Source of the DNA: Thiopontia sp964415865
Lineage (GTDB): Bacteria; Pseudomonadota; Gammaproteobacteria; GCF-002020875
Assembly (NCBI GenBank): GCA_964415865.1
Contig: CAYQBY010000016.1
Coordinates: 1-34,831, forward strand
DNA length: 34,831 nucleotides
Direction of reading: 5' to 3'
The notes beneath the pieces are model-generated. The model saw only the letters and a list, made by a program, of their open reading frames with translations, searched no databases and had not been told where the DNA came from. A program made the position numbers and the translations under genes. Within the stretch, counting starts at the first letter, position 1. Each line of letters begins with the position of its first letter. Below are positions 7,059 through 14,731 of the stretch, one piece after another.

Positions 7059-8516
7059 ATGCGTCTTGTTGAACAAGCCCTTACTTTTGATGATGTTCTT
7101 CTCCTGCCCGCCCACTCTGTAGTGATTCCACGAGAGGTATCACTCCGCACCCGACTGACCCGTGAAATTGAACTTAATATTCCAATGGTCTCGGCAGCTA
7201 TGGATACAGTGACCGAAGGCAGGCTGGCAATCGCACTTGCCCAGGAGGGCGGGATTGGTATTGTCCATAAAAACATGACACCAGCCGAGCAGGCTCGTGA
7301 GGTTCTTAAGGTTAAGCGTTTCGAGAGTGGAGTAGTTACCGACCCAGTCACCATATCACCAACAGCTACAGTGCGTGAGGTTATGGATTTAACTCGTCAA
7401 TATGGTATCTCAGGATTGCCGGTTGTAGATGGCAATGATCTGGTAGGAATTGTAACCAGTCGTGATCTTCGTTTTGAAACTCGTCTGGATGAGAAGGTTG
7501 TTACTGTTATGACCCCCAAGGATCGCTTGGTGACAGTAAAAGAGGGAGCAGAGAAATCAGAGGTGATTGGGCTTCTTCATGAGCATCGCATTGAGAAGGT
7601 TCTGGTGGTCAATGACAATTTTGAACTGCGCGGAATGATTACCGTCAAGGATATCCAAAAAGCAACCGATAAACCAAATGCCTGTAAGGATGAGCAGGAG
7701 AGATTGCGTGTTGGTGCTGCAGTAGGTACAGGAGCAGAAACAGAGGAGAGGGTTGCTGCACTTGCCGAGGCTGGAGTAGATGTGGTGGTAGTGGATACTG
7801 CCCATGGGCATTCTCAAGGGGTTCTTGATCGTGTCCGCTGGGTAAAGGATAACTTTCCTCAGATCCAGGTTATTGGCGGCAATATAGCAACTGGTGCTGC
7901 AGCAAGAGATCTGGTTGCGGCAGGTGCGGATGCAGTTAAGGTCGGAATTGGGCCAGGCTCCATCTGTACTACCCGTATTGTGGCTGGCGTTGGTGTGCCT
8001 CAGGTAACTGCGGTATCCAATGTAGTCAAGGCTCTGGAGGGAACTGGTGTTCCTGCAATTGCTGATGGTGGTATCCGTTACTCTGGAGATATGGCCAAGG
8101 CAATCGTGGCAGGTGCTCACGCAATTATGGTTGGTGGTCTGCTGGCAGGTACCGAAGAGGCGCCTGGTGAGGTTGAGCTCTATCAGGGACGTTCCTATAA
8201 ATCATATAGAGGAATGGGATCCCTGGGTGCAATGCAGCAGGGTTCAAGTGATCGTTATTTCCAGGAGAATAGCGGTAACGTAGAGAAACTGGTGCCAGAG
8301 GGTATTGAGGGCAGGGTTCCATACAAGGGCCCAATGACTGCAATCATTCACCAGATGATGGGCGGATTACGCTCCAGCATGGGGTACACCGGTTGTCTGA
8401 ATATTGATGAGATGAGAACCAGACCAGAGTTTGTTCAGGTAACAGGGGCGGGGATGGCTGAGAGTCACGTACATGATGTCAGTATCACCAAAGAGGCGCC
8501 TAATTACAGGGTTTAA
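7059..8516 (+). CDS. guaB: IMP dehydrogenase
   Basis: The NAD-dependent oxidation of IMP to XMP, rate-limiting for GMP synthesis. It is a (beta/alpha)8 barrel interrupted by a CBS pair (about 91-205: VTDPVTISPTATVREVM and VTVMTPKDRLVTVKEGA). The catalytic loop GIGPGSICTTRIVAG carries C303; the flap region has SSMGYTGCLNIDEMR. The 485 residues match E. coli (488). ATG at 7059 has GGAG 8 nt upstream and gives the family start MRLVEQALTFDDVLLLP; an in-frame TTG at 7047 is rejected. guaA follows after 3 nt, so the two are co-transcribed. Confidence 0.98.
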   Translation: MRLVEQALTFDDVLLLPAHSVVIPREVSLRTRLTREIELNIPMVSAAMDTVTEGRLAIALAQEGGIGIVHKNMTPAEQAREVLKVKRFESGVVTDPVTISPTATVREVMDLTRQYGISGLPVVDGNDLVGIVTSRDLRFETRLDEKVVTVMTPKDRLVTVKEGAEKSEVIGLLHEHRIEKVLVVNDNFELRGMITVKDIQKATDKPNACKDEQERLRVGAAVGTGAETEERVAALAEAGVDVVVVDTAHGHSQGVLDRVRWVKDNFPQIQVIGGNIATGAAARDLVAAGADAVKVGIGPGSICTTRIVAGVGVPQVTAVSNVVKALEGTGVPAIADGGIRYSGDMAKAIVAGAHAIMVGGLLAGTEEAPGEVELYQGRSYKSYRGMGSLGAMQQGSSDRYFQENSGNVEKLVPEGIEGRVPYKGPMTAIIHQMMGGLRSSMGYTGCLNIDEMRTRPEFVQVTGAGMAESHVHDVSITKEAPNYRV

Positions 8517-8519
8517 CCA

Positions 8520-10094
8520 ATGACAGATATACATCACGACAGGATACTGATCCTTGATTTTGGATCTCAGTATACGCAGCTTATAGCACGTCGTGTTCGT
8601 GAGGCTGGGGTCTATTGCGAGCTCTATCCTTTTGATATGAGCAGTGAGGCAATTGCCGAGTTCAATCCAAAAGGGATTATCCTCTCTGGTGGCCCGGAGA
8701 CTGCTACTACTGCAGATGCTCCTAAGGCACCTCAAATAGTATTTGATCTAGGCGTTCCAGTATTTGGTATCTGCTATGGAATGCAGACCATGGCTGAACA
8801 ACTGGGCGGCAAAGTGGAATCACCGGATCATCGTGAGTATGGCTATGCGCAGGTAAGAGCACATGGCCACACTGCATTACTGAAGGATATTGAGGACCAT
8901 ACCACCCCCGAAGGGTATGGCATGCTGGATGTCTGGATGAGTCATGGAGATCGAGTGGCGGAACTGCCTGATGGGTTCTCAGTCATGGCATCCACAGATA
9001 ATGCACCACTTGCCGGGATGGCTGACGAGAGCCGCCATTTTTATGGGGTACAGTTTCATCCAGAGGTGACGCACACACGTCAAGGCGAGAGGATAGTAAA
9101 CCGTTTTGTGCTGGATATATGTGGATGTGCCGCACTGTGGAATCCTGCCAATATTATTGAAGAGAGCATTGCGGAGATTCGCCAACAGGTTGGTGATGAT
9201 GATGTGCTTCTTGGTCTTTCTGGAGGAGTGGACTCTTCAGTGGTTGCTGCACTACTCCATAAGGCAATAGGTGATCAACTCACCTGTGTTTTCGTAGATA
9301 ACGGTCTTCTCCGTCTGAATGAGGGTGATCAGGTGATGGCGATGTTTGCGGAGCATATGGGAATCAAAGTTATTCGTTCTGACTCCGAATCCCGCTTCCT
9401 GGATGCATTAAAGGGAGAGACTGACCCTGAAAAAAAACGCAAAATCATAGGCCACACCTTTATCGAGGTATTTGATGAAGAGGCTGGCAAGCTAACAAAT
9501 GTTAAATGGTTGGCACAGGGCACAATCTACCCTGATGTAATTGAGTCTGCTGGCGCCAAATCTGGCAAGGCCAAGGTAATCAAATCACACCATAATGTTG
9601 GCGGACTGCCTGATGATATGAATCTGGATCTACTTGAGCCGCTTCGTGAACTGTTCAAGGATGAGGTGCGCAAGATAGGAGTGGAGCTTGGTCTTCCATC
9701 CGAGATGGTATACCGCCATCCATTCCCAGGCCCAGGGCTGGGGGTAAGAATTCTTGGAGATGTTAGAAAAGAGTATGCTGACATATTACGTAAGGCTGAC
9801 GATATATTTATCTCTGAATTGAGAGCAGATGACCTGTATGACACGGTAAGCCAGGCATTTGTGGTCTTCCTGCCAGTACGTTCAGTTGGAGTGATGGGTG
9901 ATAATCGTCAATATGACTATGTTGTTGCACTGCGTGCAGTAGAGACTGTGGATTTCATGACTGCTCGATGGGCCCATCTTCCTTACGAGTTTTTAGGAAA
10001 AGTCTCAACAAGAATCATCAATGAAATCAATGGAATATCAAGGGTAGCTTATGATATTTCTGGAAAACCTCCAGCAACAATTGAATGGGAGTAG
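8520..10094 (+). CDS. guaA: GMP synthase (glutamine-hydrolysing)
   Basis: Amidates XMP to GMP with ATP and glutamine. The N-terminal class I glutamine amidotransferase has the nucleophile C85 in GICYGMQ and the histidine in QFHPEVTHT. The ATP pyrophosphatase P-loop LSGGVDSSVVAALLHKAIG is near 230, and the dimerisation domain ends the protein with PPATIEWE. The 524 residues match E. coli (525). It starts 3 nt after the guaB stop and its last 10 nt overlap tadA. Confidence 0.98.
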   Translation: MTDIHHDRILILDFGSQYTQLIARRVREAGVYCELYPFDMSSEAIAEFNPKGIILSGGPETATTADAPKAPQIVFDLGVPVFGICYGMQTMAEQLGGKVESPDHREYGYAQVRAHGHTALLKDIEDHTTPEGYGMLDVWMSHGDRVAELPDGFSVMASTDNAPLAGMADESRHFYGVQFHPEVTHTRQGERIVNRFVLDICGCAALWNPANIIEESIAEIRQQVGDDDVLLGLSGGVDSSVVAALLHKAIGDQLTCVFVDNGLLRLNEGDQVMAMFAEHMGIKVIRSDSESRFLDALKGETDPEKKRKIIGHTFIEVFDEEAGKLTNVKWLAQGTIYPDVIESAGAKSGKAKVIKSHHNVGGLPDDMNLDLLEPLRELFKDEVRKIGVELGLPSEMVYRHPFPGPGLGVRILGDVRKEYADILRKADDIFISELRADDLYDTVSQAFVVFLPVRSVGVMGDNRQYDYVVALRAVETVDFMTARWAHLPYEFLGKVSTRIINEINGISRVAYDISGKPPATIEWE

Positions 10095-10549
10095 AGCAGG
10101 ACAGCCTATGGATGAGCCGAGCTCTTGAGCTGGCACACCATGCTGAAACAGAGGGTGAGGTTCCTGTCGGCGCCATTGTTGTAAGAGAGGGCAAGGTTAT
10201 CGGAGAGGGGTGGAATAGTCCGATATCACTTCATGATCCATCTGCCCATGCAGAGATCAGGGCACTCCGTGCAGCGGCAAACAGTGTACAAAACTACCGA
10301 CTGCCGGGGTCAACTCTATACGTCACTCTTGAACCATGTCCAATGTGTGCGGGCGCCATTATTCATGCCAGGGTTGAACGGGTTGTATTTGCGGCAGCTG
10401 ACCCACGTTCTGGTGCGGCAGGATCACTCTTTCAATTGCTGAACGATACCGCTCTTAACCATCAGTGCACAGTTGACTCTGGAATTATGGCTACTGAGAG
10501 CAGTGATTTACTAAAAAAATTCTTCAGGAAACGTCGCAACCACTTCTGA
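10085..10549 (+). CDS. tadA: tRNA adenosine(34) deaminase
   Basis: Converts A34 to inosine in tRNA-Arg(ACG), the tRNA found at the start of this window. Zinc-site marks are HAEI (proton-shuttling glutamate) and PCPMCAGA. The closing region FFRKRRNHF is the RNA-contact helix of the family. It is 154 residues, slightly shorter than E. coli (167). ATG at 10085 lies inside the guaA end; a GTG at 10091 is possible but shortens the N-terminus. ubiA follows after 2 nt. Confidence 0.93.
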   Translation: MGVEQDSLWMSRALELAHHAETEGEVPVGAIVVREGKVIGEGWNSPISLHDPSAHAEIRALRAAANSVQNYRLPGSTLYVTLEPCPMCAGAIIHARVERVVFAAADPRSGAAGSLFQLLNDTALNHQCTVDSGIMATESSDLLKKFFRKRRNHF

Positions 10550-10551
10550 TT

Positions 10552-11409
10552 ATGGCTCCACTATACGCATATATTCAACTGATGCGTCTCGATAAACCGA
10601 TCGGGATTTTATTGTTGTTGTGGCCTACGCTCTGGGGCCTCTGGATTGCTGCAGATGGGTTTCCGCCACTACTGGTGCTGATTGTTTTTTTGGTTGGTGT
10701 GGTGCTGATGCGTTCAGCAGGGTGCATTATTAATGATTACGCTGATCGCAAGGTAGATCGGCATGTTGAGCGCACAGCGCAACGTCCATTGACAACCGGT
10801 ACTATCTCCACACGTGCAGCATTATTGCTGTTTAGCATATTGGTGATGATGGCTTTTTTATTGGTTTTAACCATGAACCAACTGACAATTCAGCTCTCTT
10901 TCGGCGCTATCCTGTTAGCCACCATCTATCCATTCATGAAACGTTATACCAATCTCCCACAACTCTTTCTTGGAGCTGCATTTGGTTGGGCCATCCCAAT
11001 GGCATTTGCGGCAGTCACTGGAAGCGTGCCTGCAGGAGCATGGTTACTATTCATGGCAACACTATGTTGGGCAGTGATCTATGACACCATGTATGCGATG
11101 GTTGACAGGGAGGATGACCTGAAGATTGGTGTCCATTCAACGGCTATTTTGTTTGGAAAACTGGATCGGGTCGTTATAGGGGTCTTTCAGCTGATAATGT
11201 TGATACTACTTATCCTTGCTGGATTTGAGTTTCAGCTGGGAACAATATTCTATCTTGGCATTGCCGTCGCCTTACTGCTGGGGCTCTATCACCAATGGTT
11301 GATTAGAGAACGCGACCCCAAGGAGTGTTTTCATGCATTCCTGCACAACCACTGGTTGGGTATGGCTGTTTTTGCAGGGATTGCACTGGACAAGTTCACA
11401 ATTCTCTAA
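10552..11409 (+). CDS. ubiA: 4-hydroxybenzoate polyprenyltransferase
   Basis: An integral inner-membrane enzyme that attaches the polyprenyl tail to 4-hydroxybenzoate in ubiquinone synthesis, implying ubiquinone-based respiration. The two Mg-prenyl-diphosphate motifs are NDYADRKVD (61-69) and YDTMYAMVDREDDLKIG (177-193). About eight hydrophobic helices span the 285 residues (E. coli 290). It is the fourth gene of the guaB-guaA-tadA-ubiA run and faces the convergent gene at 11429 with 19 nt between. Confidence 0.95.
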   Translation: MAPLYAYIQLMRLDKPIGILLLLWPTLWGLWIAADGFPPLLVLIVFLVGVVLMRSAGCIINDYADRKVDRHVERTAQRPLTTGTISTRAALLLFSILVMMAFLLVLTMNQLTIQLSFGAILLATIYPFMKRYTNLPQLFLGAAFGWAIPMAFAAVTGSVPAGAWLLFMATLCWAVIYDTMYAMVDREDDLKIGVHSTAILFGKLDRVVIGVFQLIMLILLILAGFEFQLGTIFYLGIAVALLLGLYHQWLIRERDPKECFHAFLHNHWLGMAVFAGIALDKFTIL

Positions 11410-11428
11410 GCTCGCCACCTGCCCAGTA

Positions 11429-11911
11429 TTACCTTTTGGGATACTTCTTTTGGCAGGCTCGAGTAATCAGCTTGGCTGCCACATCGCTTCCAAGCCCCTG
11501 TAGATTGTTCAACAAGCAATTCCAATACTCCTCAGGATACTCTGCAACCACTTTTTCCTGTGGCGGCATCTCATAGCGGATAGTGGGTTGTGGTTGTGGC
11601 GGAGCCATTACCGGCATTGGGGGTGTCATGGGTGCTGGTTTAACCACATCAACCATAGGCTGAATGATCTCGCCCACTGGTTGAGGCATAAATCCCTGTC
11701 CACTACTGATGGGATCGAATGGTGAGGCAAAAGTGCTCCAGATATCAGCCGGAATCTCCTCTTTTGGTTGAGAAATGGGGGCAGGTGCGGGCAAGCTCCC
11801 ACTTTCCTGTAGGGTGACACCATCTTCAGCCAAAACGGCCTGTGATGTTGTGGATAGATAGAGTGTAAGAGTAGCGATCCAAAGAGCGTTGCCGACGAGG
11901 TTTCTGGTCAT
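11429..11911 (-). CDS. Secreted proline-rich protein of unknown function
   Basis: A 160-residue exported protein with a signal peptide (about 1-28, cleaved after QAVLA), a proline/glutamine-rich middle (about 40-115, e.g. MPVMAPPQPQPTIRYEMPP) and a compact C-terminal segment. That segment, YWNCLLNNLQGLGSDVAA then ITRACQKKYP, has two cysteines (C132, C153) with the spacing of a small motif I recall at the ends of varied gammaproteobacterial exported proteins. No catalytic motif is visible. It diverges from the LysM gene at 12057. Function unknown. Confidence 0.75.
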   Translation of the reverse strand: MTRNLVGNALWIATLTLYLSTTSQAVLAEDGVTLQESGSLPAPAPISQPKEEIPADIWSTFASPFDPISSGQGFMPQPVGEIIQPMVDVVKPAPMTPPMPVMAPPQPQPTIRYEMPPQEKVVAEYPEEYWNCLLNNLQGLGSDVAAKLITRACQKKYPKR

Positions 11912-12056
11912 CTTTTTTCCATGATCAATGTTGGTTTTTAGTGGCTAGATCATACCATCTTACCCCGACCTTTTTCTGTAAAAGAGATTGGAAAAAAACA
12001 ATTCCTCCAGTAGTATTGGGGTAATTAGACGGAGATAGATAGAGAGGGAATTTGCA

Positions 12057-12704
12057 ATGAAAAAAACCAATTACACAGCTCTTTTTGCACTACCGGCACT
12101 GCTTTTTTCAGCAGTGATTGAGGCAGGGAGTTTTGAAGGGTATCTGACTGATGGGTATGGTTCCATTGTCCGCACGCCTTACAATGAATGTATTCACACA
12201 GGTTTCTGGGAGAAAGCTTATGCCCAACCAGAATGTGACGAGATTCTGGAGATTCGTTCCAAATATGCTGTAGCCGTTGATGCGGCTGAGAAGGCAGGGC
12301 TGCCAGCACCGGAGAAGCCACCGGAAATAGTTGATCTTGAAACAGCACGGATAGAGGAGCTTAAACCAACAGCCTCTGTTGAGGTTGGGCTTCCGCGGTC
12401 TGCAGATATTCCCAACCCTGCAATCACAGAAATCGAGGTGCTTGATGGTGACAGTCTCTGGGGGATCGCATCCAATGAGCAGGTTTATGGAGATGCTGCA
12501 CTCTGGCCACTACTGTTATGTGCCAACAGGGAACAGATTATTGATGCGGATCTAATCTACGCTGGTCAGGTTCTCTCCATTCCACATGATATTACTGCGG
12601 AGGCACATGATGCTGCTATCGTCCATGCTGACAATCGTGGTGATTGGGAGTTGGGTGAGGTAGAGGATAGTGATCTAGAATATCTTGCTCTGCATTGTAA
12701 TTAA
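12057..12704 (+). CDS. Exported LysM-domain protein
   Basis: A 215-residue envelope protein. Residues 1-23 are a signal peptide. The next segment, TPYNECIHTGFWEKAYAQPECDEI (split: TPYNECIHTGFW, then PECDEI), resembles the two-cysteine N-terminal segment of many gammaproteobacterial OmpA-like proteins. Residues about 124-173 are a LysM fold (EVLDGDSLWGIASNEQVYGD, then CANREQI and AGQVLSIP), which normally binds peptidoglycan glycans. GAGGG precedes the ATG at good spacing. It is the first gene of a plus-strand run leading into the Ton genes, 52 nt before the next gene. The partner and role are unknown. Confidence 0.85.
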   Translation: MKKTNYTALFALPALLFSAVIEAGSFEGYLTDGYGSIVRTPYNECIHTGFWEKAYAQPECDEILEIRSKYAVAVDAAEKAGLPAPEKPPEIVDLETARIEELKPTASVEVGLPRSADIPNPAITEIEVLDGDSLWGIASNEQVYGDAALWPLLLCANREQIIDADLIYAGQVLSIPHDITAEAHDAAIVHADNRGDWELGEVEDSDLEYLALHCN

Positions 12705-12756
12705 TCAAGGCAACGGAATTGCTGAACTAGACTGGAAACGAGAGGCTAAATTGAAA

Positions 12757-13260
12757 ATGAAGTTAAAGAGAATGGAGTGGATTGGAGTACTGGTATCAAT
12801 GATGTTTTCCTTTTCGGTTGCTTATGCAGAGGGTGATGAGTCTGTAGCAGAAAATGCTGTTGATGTTGTGGAGAAGATTGCACCCCAGACAATTGATGAA
12901 CCGCAACCAGTCAAGGAACTATATCTGGAAATCAATAAGCTGGAACAGCGTGACACTGTCTGTGTTGCCTATGTTCGTTTTCACAACCAGACTGATACGG
13001 CATTTGCCGAATTCAAACCAGAGCTTTTTGCGTTCGATAAGGAAGATATCATCACTGCCCATTTTGCAGCCATCTTCAATAATGTTCCTGCCAATAAAAC
13101 TGTGGTTAAACTTGTTTCGATGAAAGATACGCAATGTGACAGTGTTGGCAGCATCCTGCTTAATCAGATGCTCACCTGTAAAAGTGGTGAAAATGATATT
13201 GATGGCTGCATGCAGTTGTTAAAAACTGGCGCGAAGGGCGCCATCAAACTATTCAAGTAA
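12757..13260 (+). CDS. Exported protein of unknown function, upstream of exbB
   Basis: About 167 residues with a signal peptide (MKLKRMEWIGVLVSMMFSFS, ending AYA-E). The mature part has an acidic lead and then a beta-rich domain (TVCVAYVRFHNQTDTAFAEF, FAFDKEDIITAHFAAIF, NKTVVKLVSM) and four cysteines, two near the C-terminus in TCKSGENDIDGCMQLL. I recognise no family. ATG at 12757 is used; TTG at 12751 is better spaced from AGAGG (12741-12745) and adds two residues. It ends 10 nt before exbB, so it is probably an accessory component of that complex (inference). Confidence 0.75.
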   Translation: MKLKRMEWIGVLVSMMFSFSVAYAEGDESVAENAVDVVEKIAPQTIDEPQPVKELYLEINKLEQRDTVCVAYVRFHNQTDTAFAEFKPELFAFDKEDIITAHFAAIFNNVPANKTVVKLVSMKDTQCDSVGSILLNQMLTCKSGENDIDGCMQLLKTGAKGAIKLFK

Positions 13261-13270
13261 GGAATTCACC

Positions 13271-13906
13271 ATGGATCTGGAACTTCTCGTAAGCAAAGGC
13301 GGAGCCGTAGCCATAATCTTGTTGGCGTTATCTGTTTATGGTTTCGCAATCTTTTTACTCAAGATTTATCACTTTCAATCACGTCAGGTACTGTTTGGAT
13401 CCAACGATTTTATAGATAGAGCGATACAAAACATTGAGCGTGGACAGAAAGGGATCGCTTCCACAGAACTTTCTGGCCGAAAAAACCCCATTGCACGTGT
13501 TATGGAGCGAGCTATCAAGTTATGCGACACAGGAGTATCCCTGGAGGAGAATAGTGCCGCCAAGGAGGAGTTAGAGAGTGAGGGCAGAACCCAACTTGAA
13601 CAACTTACCTCATATATTCGTGGTCTTGATGCAGTTGCACATCTAAGCCCTCTGCTGGGTCTGCTGGGAACAGTGCTTGGAATGATTAAGGCATTTATGC
13701 AACTTGAGGCGGCAGGAGTTCAGGTGGATGTAACCATGCTGGCAGGGGGAATCTGGGAAGCCTTGATTACCACAGCCTTTGGGCTCGCTATCGCTATTCC
13801 TGCATTAGCTACAGTTAATTGGCTGGAGGGAATTGTGGAGCGTGTTCGACAGGATATGGGAGATAGTGTCACAAGAACACTCAGTGCTATAAGACAAGCT
13901 GGATAA
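13271..13906 (+). CDS. exbB: ExbB/TolQ-family proton-channel protein
   Basis: An inner-membrane proton-channel subunit that powers TonB. Three helices are visible: about 9-33, and the conserved pair at 120-145 (HLSPLLGLLGTVLGMIKAF) and 160-185 (GGIWEALITTAFGLAIAIPA), the latter matching the family motif with its Thr/Ala lining. 211 residues is a short ExbB of the TonB2 type, with no signal-peptide extension. AGGAA lies 6 nt before the ATG. exbD follows after 17 nt. Confidence 0.93.
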   Translation: MDLELLVSKGGAVAIILLALSVYGFAIFLLKIYHFQSRQVLFGSNDFIDRAIQNIERGQKGIASTELSGRKNPIARVMERAIKLCDTGVSLEENSAAKEELESEGRTQLEQLTSYIRGLDAVAHLSPLLGLLGTVLGMIKAFMQLEAAGVQVDVTMLAGGIWEALITTAFGLAIAIPALATVNWLEGIVERVRQDMGDSVTRTLSAIRQAG

Positions 13907-13923
13907 TTTACGGGCCATCCATA

Positions 13924-14322
13924 ATGCAATTTGATGCTGTTGGATATCAATCTAAAAGACGTTGGCTCAGTCTGACCTCATTGATTGATATTGTTTTTCT
14001 GTTGCTGATCTTCTTTATGCTGACCACCAGCTTCTCGCAACAGAGAAAGATGTCTCTCGATATTCCTGCTGAAAAAGGAGAAGGCAACAGCGCCTGGCAA
14101 GGAGCTGCTTTGGTGCGTGTGCATGATGGCGGGAGAGTGGATTTTAACGGGCGTCAGGTGGATGCCTCCAAACTTGCTGCCAAGGCCAATCAACTGCTTC
14201 AAAAGAGACCTGATTCCCGTTTTATTGTTCGTCCTGACGCTAACCTTCCGCTACAACAGGTGGTTGCAGTAATGGATCAACTTCGCACGGGTGGAGCCAC
14301 TCTGGTTAGTCTGATTCGCTAG
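13924..14322 (+). CDS. exbD: ExbD/TolR-family protein, first copy
   Basis: A 132-residue bitopic protein. The single helix (about 20-38, LIDIVFLLLIFFMLTTSF) contains the conserved proton-carrying Asp in SLIDIVF; a periplasmic domain follows, ending VVAVMDQLRTGGATLVSLI, the usual ExbD closing motif. It sits between exbB and a second exbD, 2 nt before the latter. Two different ExbD proteins in one operon suggest a hetero-oligomeric stator or division of labour (inference). Confidence 0.92.
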   Translation: MQFDAVGYQSKRRWLSLTSLIDIVFLLLIFFMLTTSFSQQRKMSLDIPAEKGEGNSAWQGAALVRVHDGGRVDFNGRQVDASKLAAKANQLLQKRPDSRFIVRPDANLPLQQVVAVMDQLRTGGATLVSLIR

Positions 14323-14324
14323 TC

Positions 14325-14729
14325 ATGCAGTTTAATTACCACAGAAAGAAACATTCAGAACTAGATATGACCCCTCTGGTGAGCGTCATATTTCTGTTGA
14401 TTATCTTCTTTCTGGTTGCTGGCACAATCAGATCTCCAGGTTTTTGGGAGATTGAACACCCACACTCAAACAGTGATGCACGAGTTGAGGCCATGGATGT
14501 CTCCATCTTTATTGATCAAGACGGCAATATGGCTGTTGGTGACAGAGAGATAAAAAACAACTATCAACTGCGTTATCTGATTGATAACGCATACCAGAAC
14601 CGCATCCCCCCATCAATCGAGGTTCATGCTGATAGTCGTGTTGATGCTCATGACGTAGTTGAGCTACTGGAAGAAATTCGCAGGGGCGGCGTACGTAAGG
14701 TTGATCTGGTGACCGAGGTGAATCAATAG
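14325..14729 (+). CDS. exbD: ExbD/TolR-family protein, second copy
   Basis: A 134-residue bitopic protein, clearly diverged from the first copy. Its helix reads MTPLVSVIFLLIIFFLVAGT: where ExbD carries the proton-carrying Asp (LxDhxF), this one has PLVSVIF, so a Ser-Val stands in the key place. The periplasmic domain closes with VVELLEEIRRGGVRKVDLVTE. Loss of the helix aspartate would make it a structural rather than proton-conducting partner (inference). It is 2 nt from tonB. Confidence 0.88.
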   Translation: MQFNYHRKKHSELDMTPLVSVIFLLIIFFLVAGTIRSPGFWEIEHPHSNSDARVEAMDVSIFIDQDGNMAVGDREIKNNYQLRYLIDNAYQNRIPPSIEVHADSRVDAHDVVELLEEIRRGGVRKVDLVTEVNQ

Positions 14730-14731
14730 CC

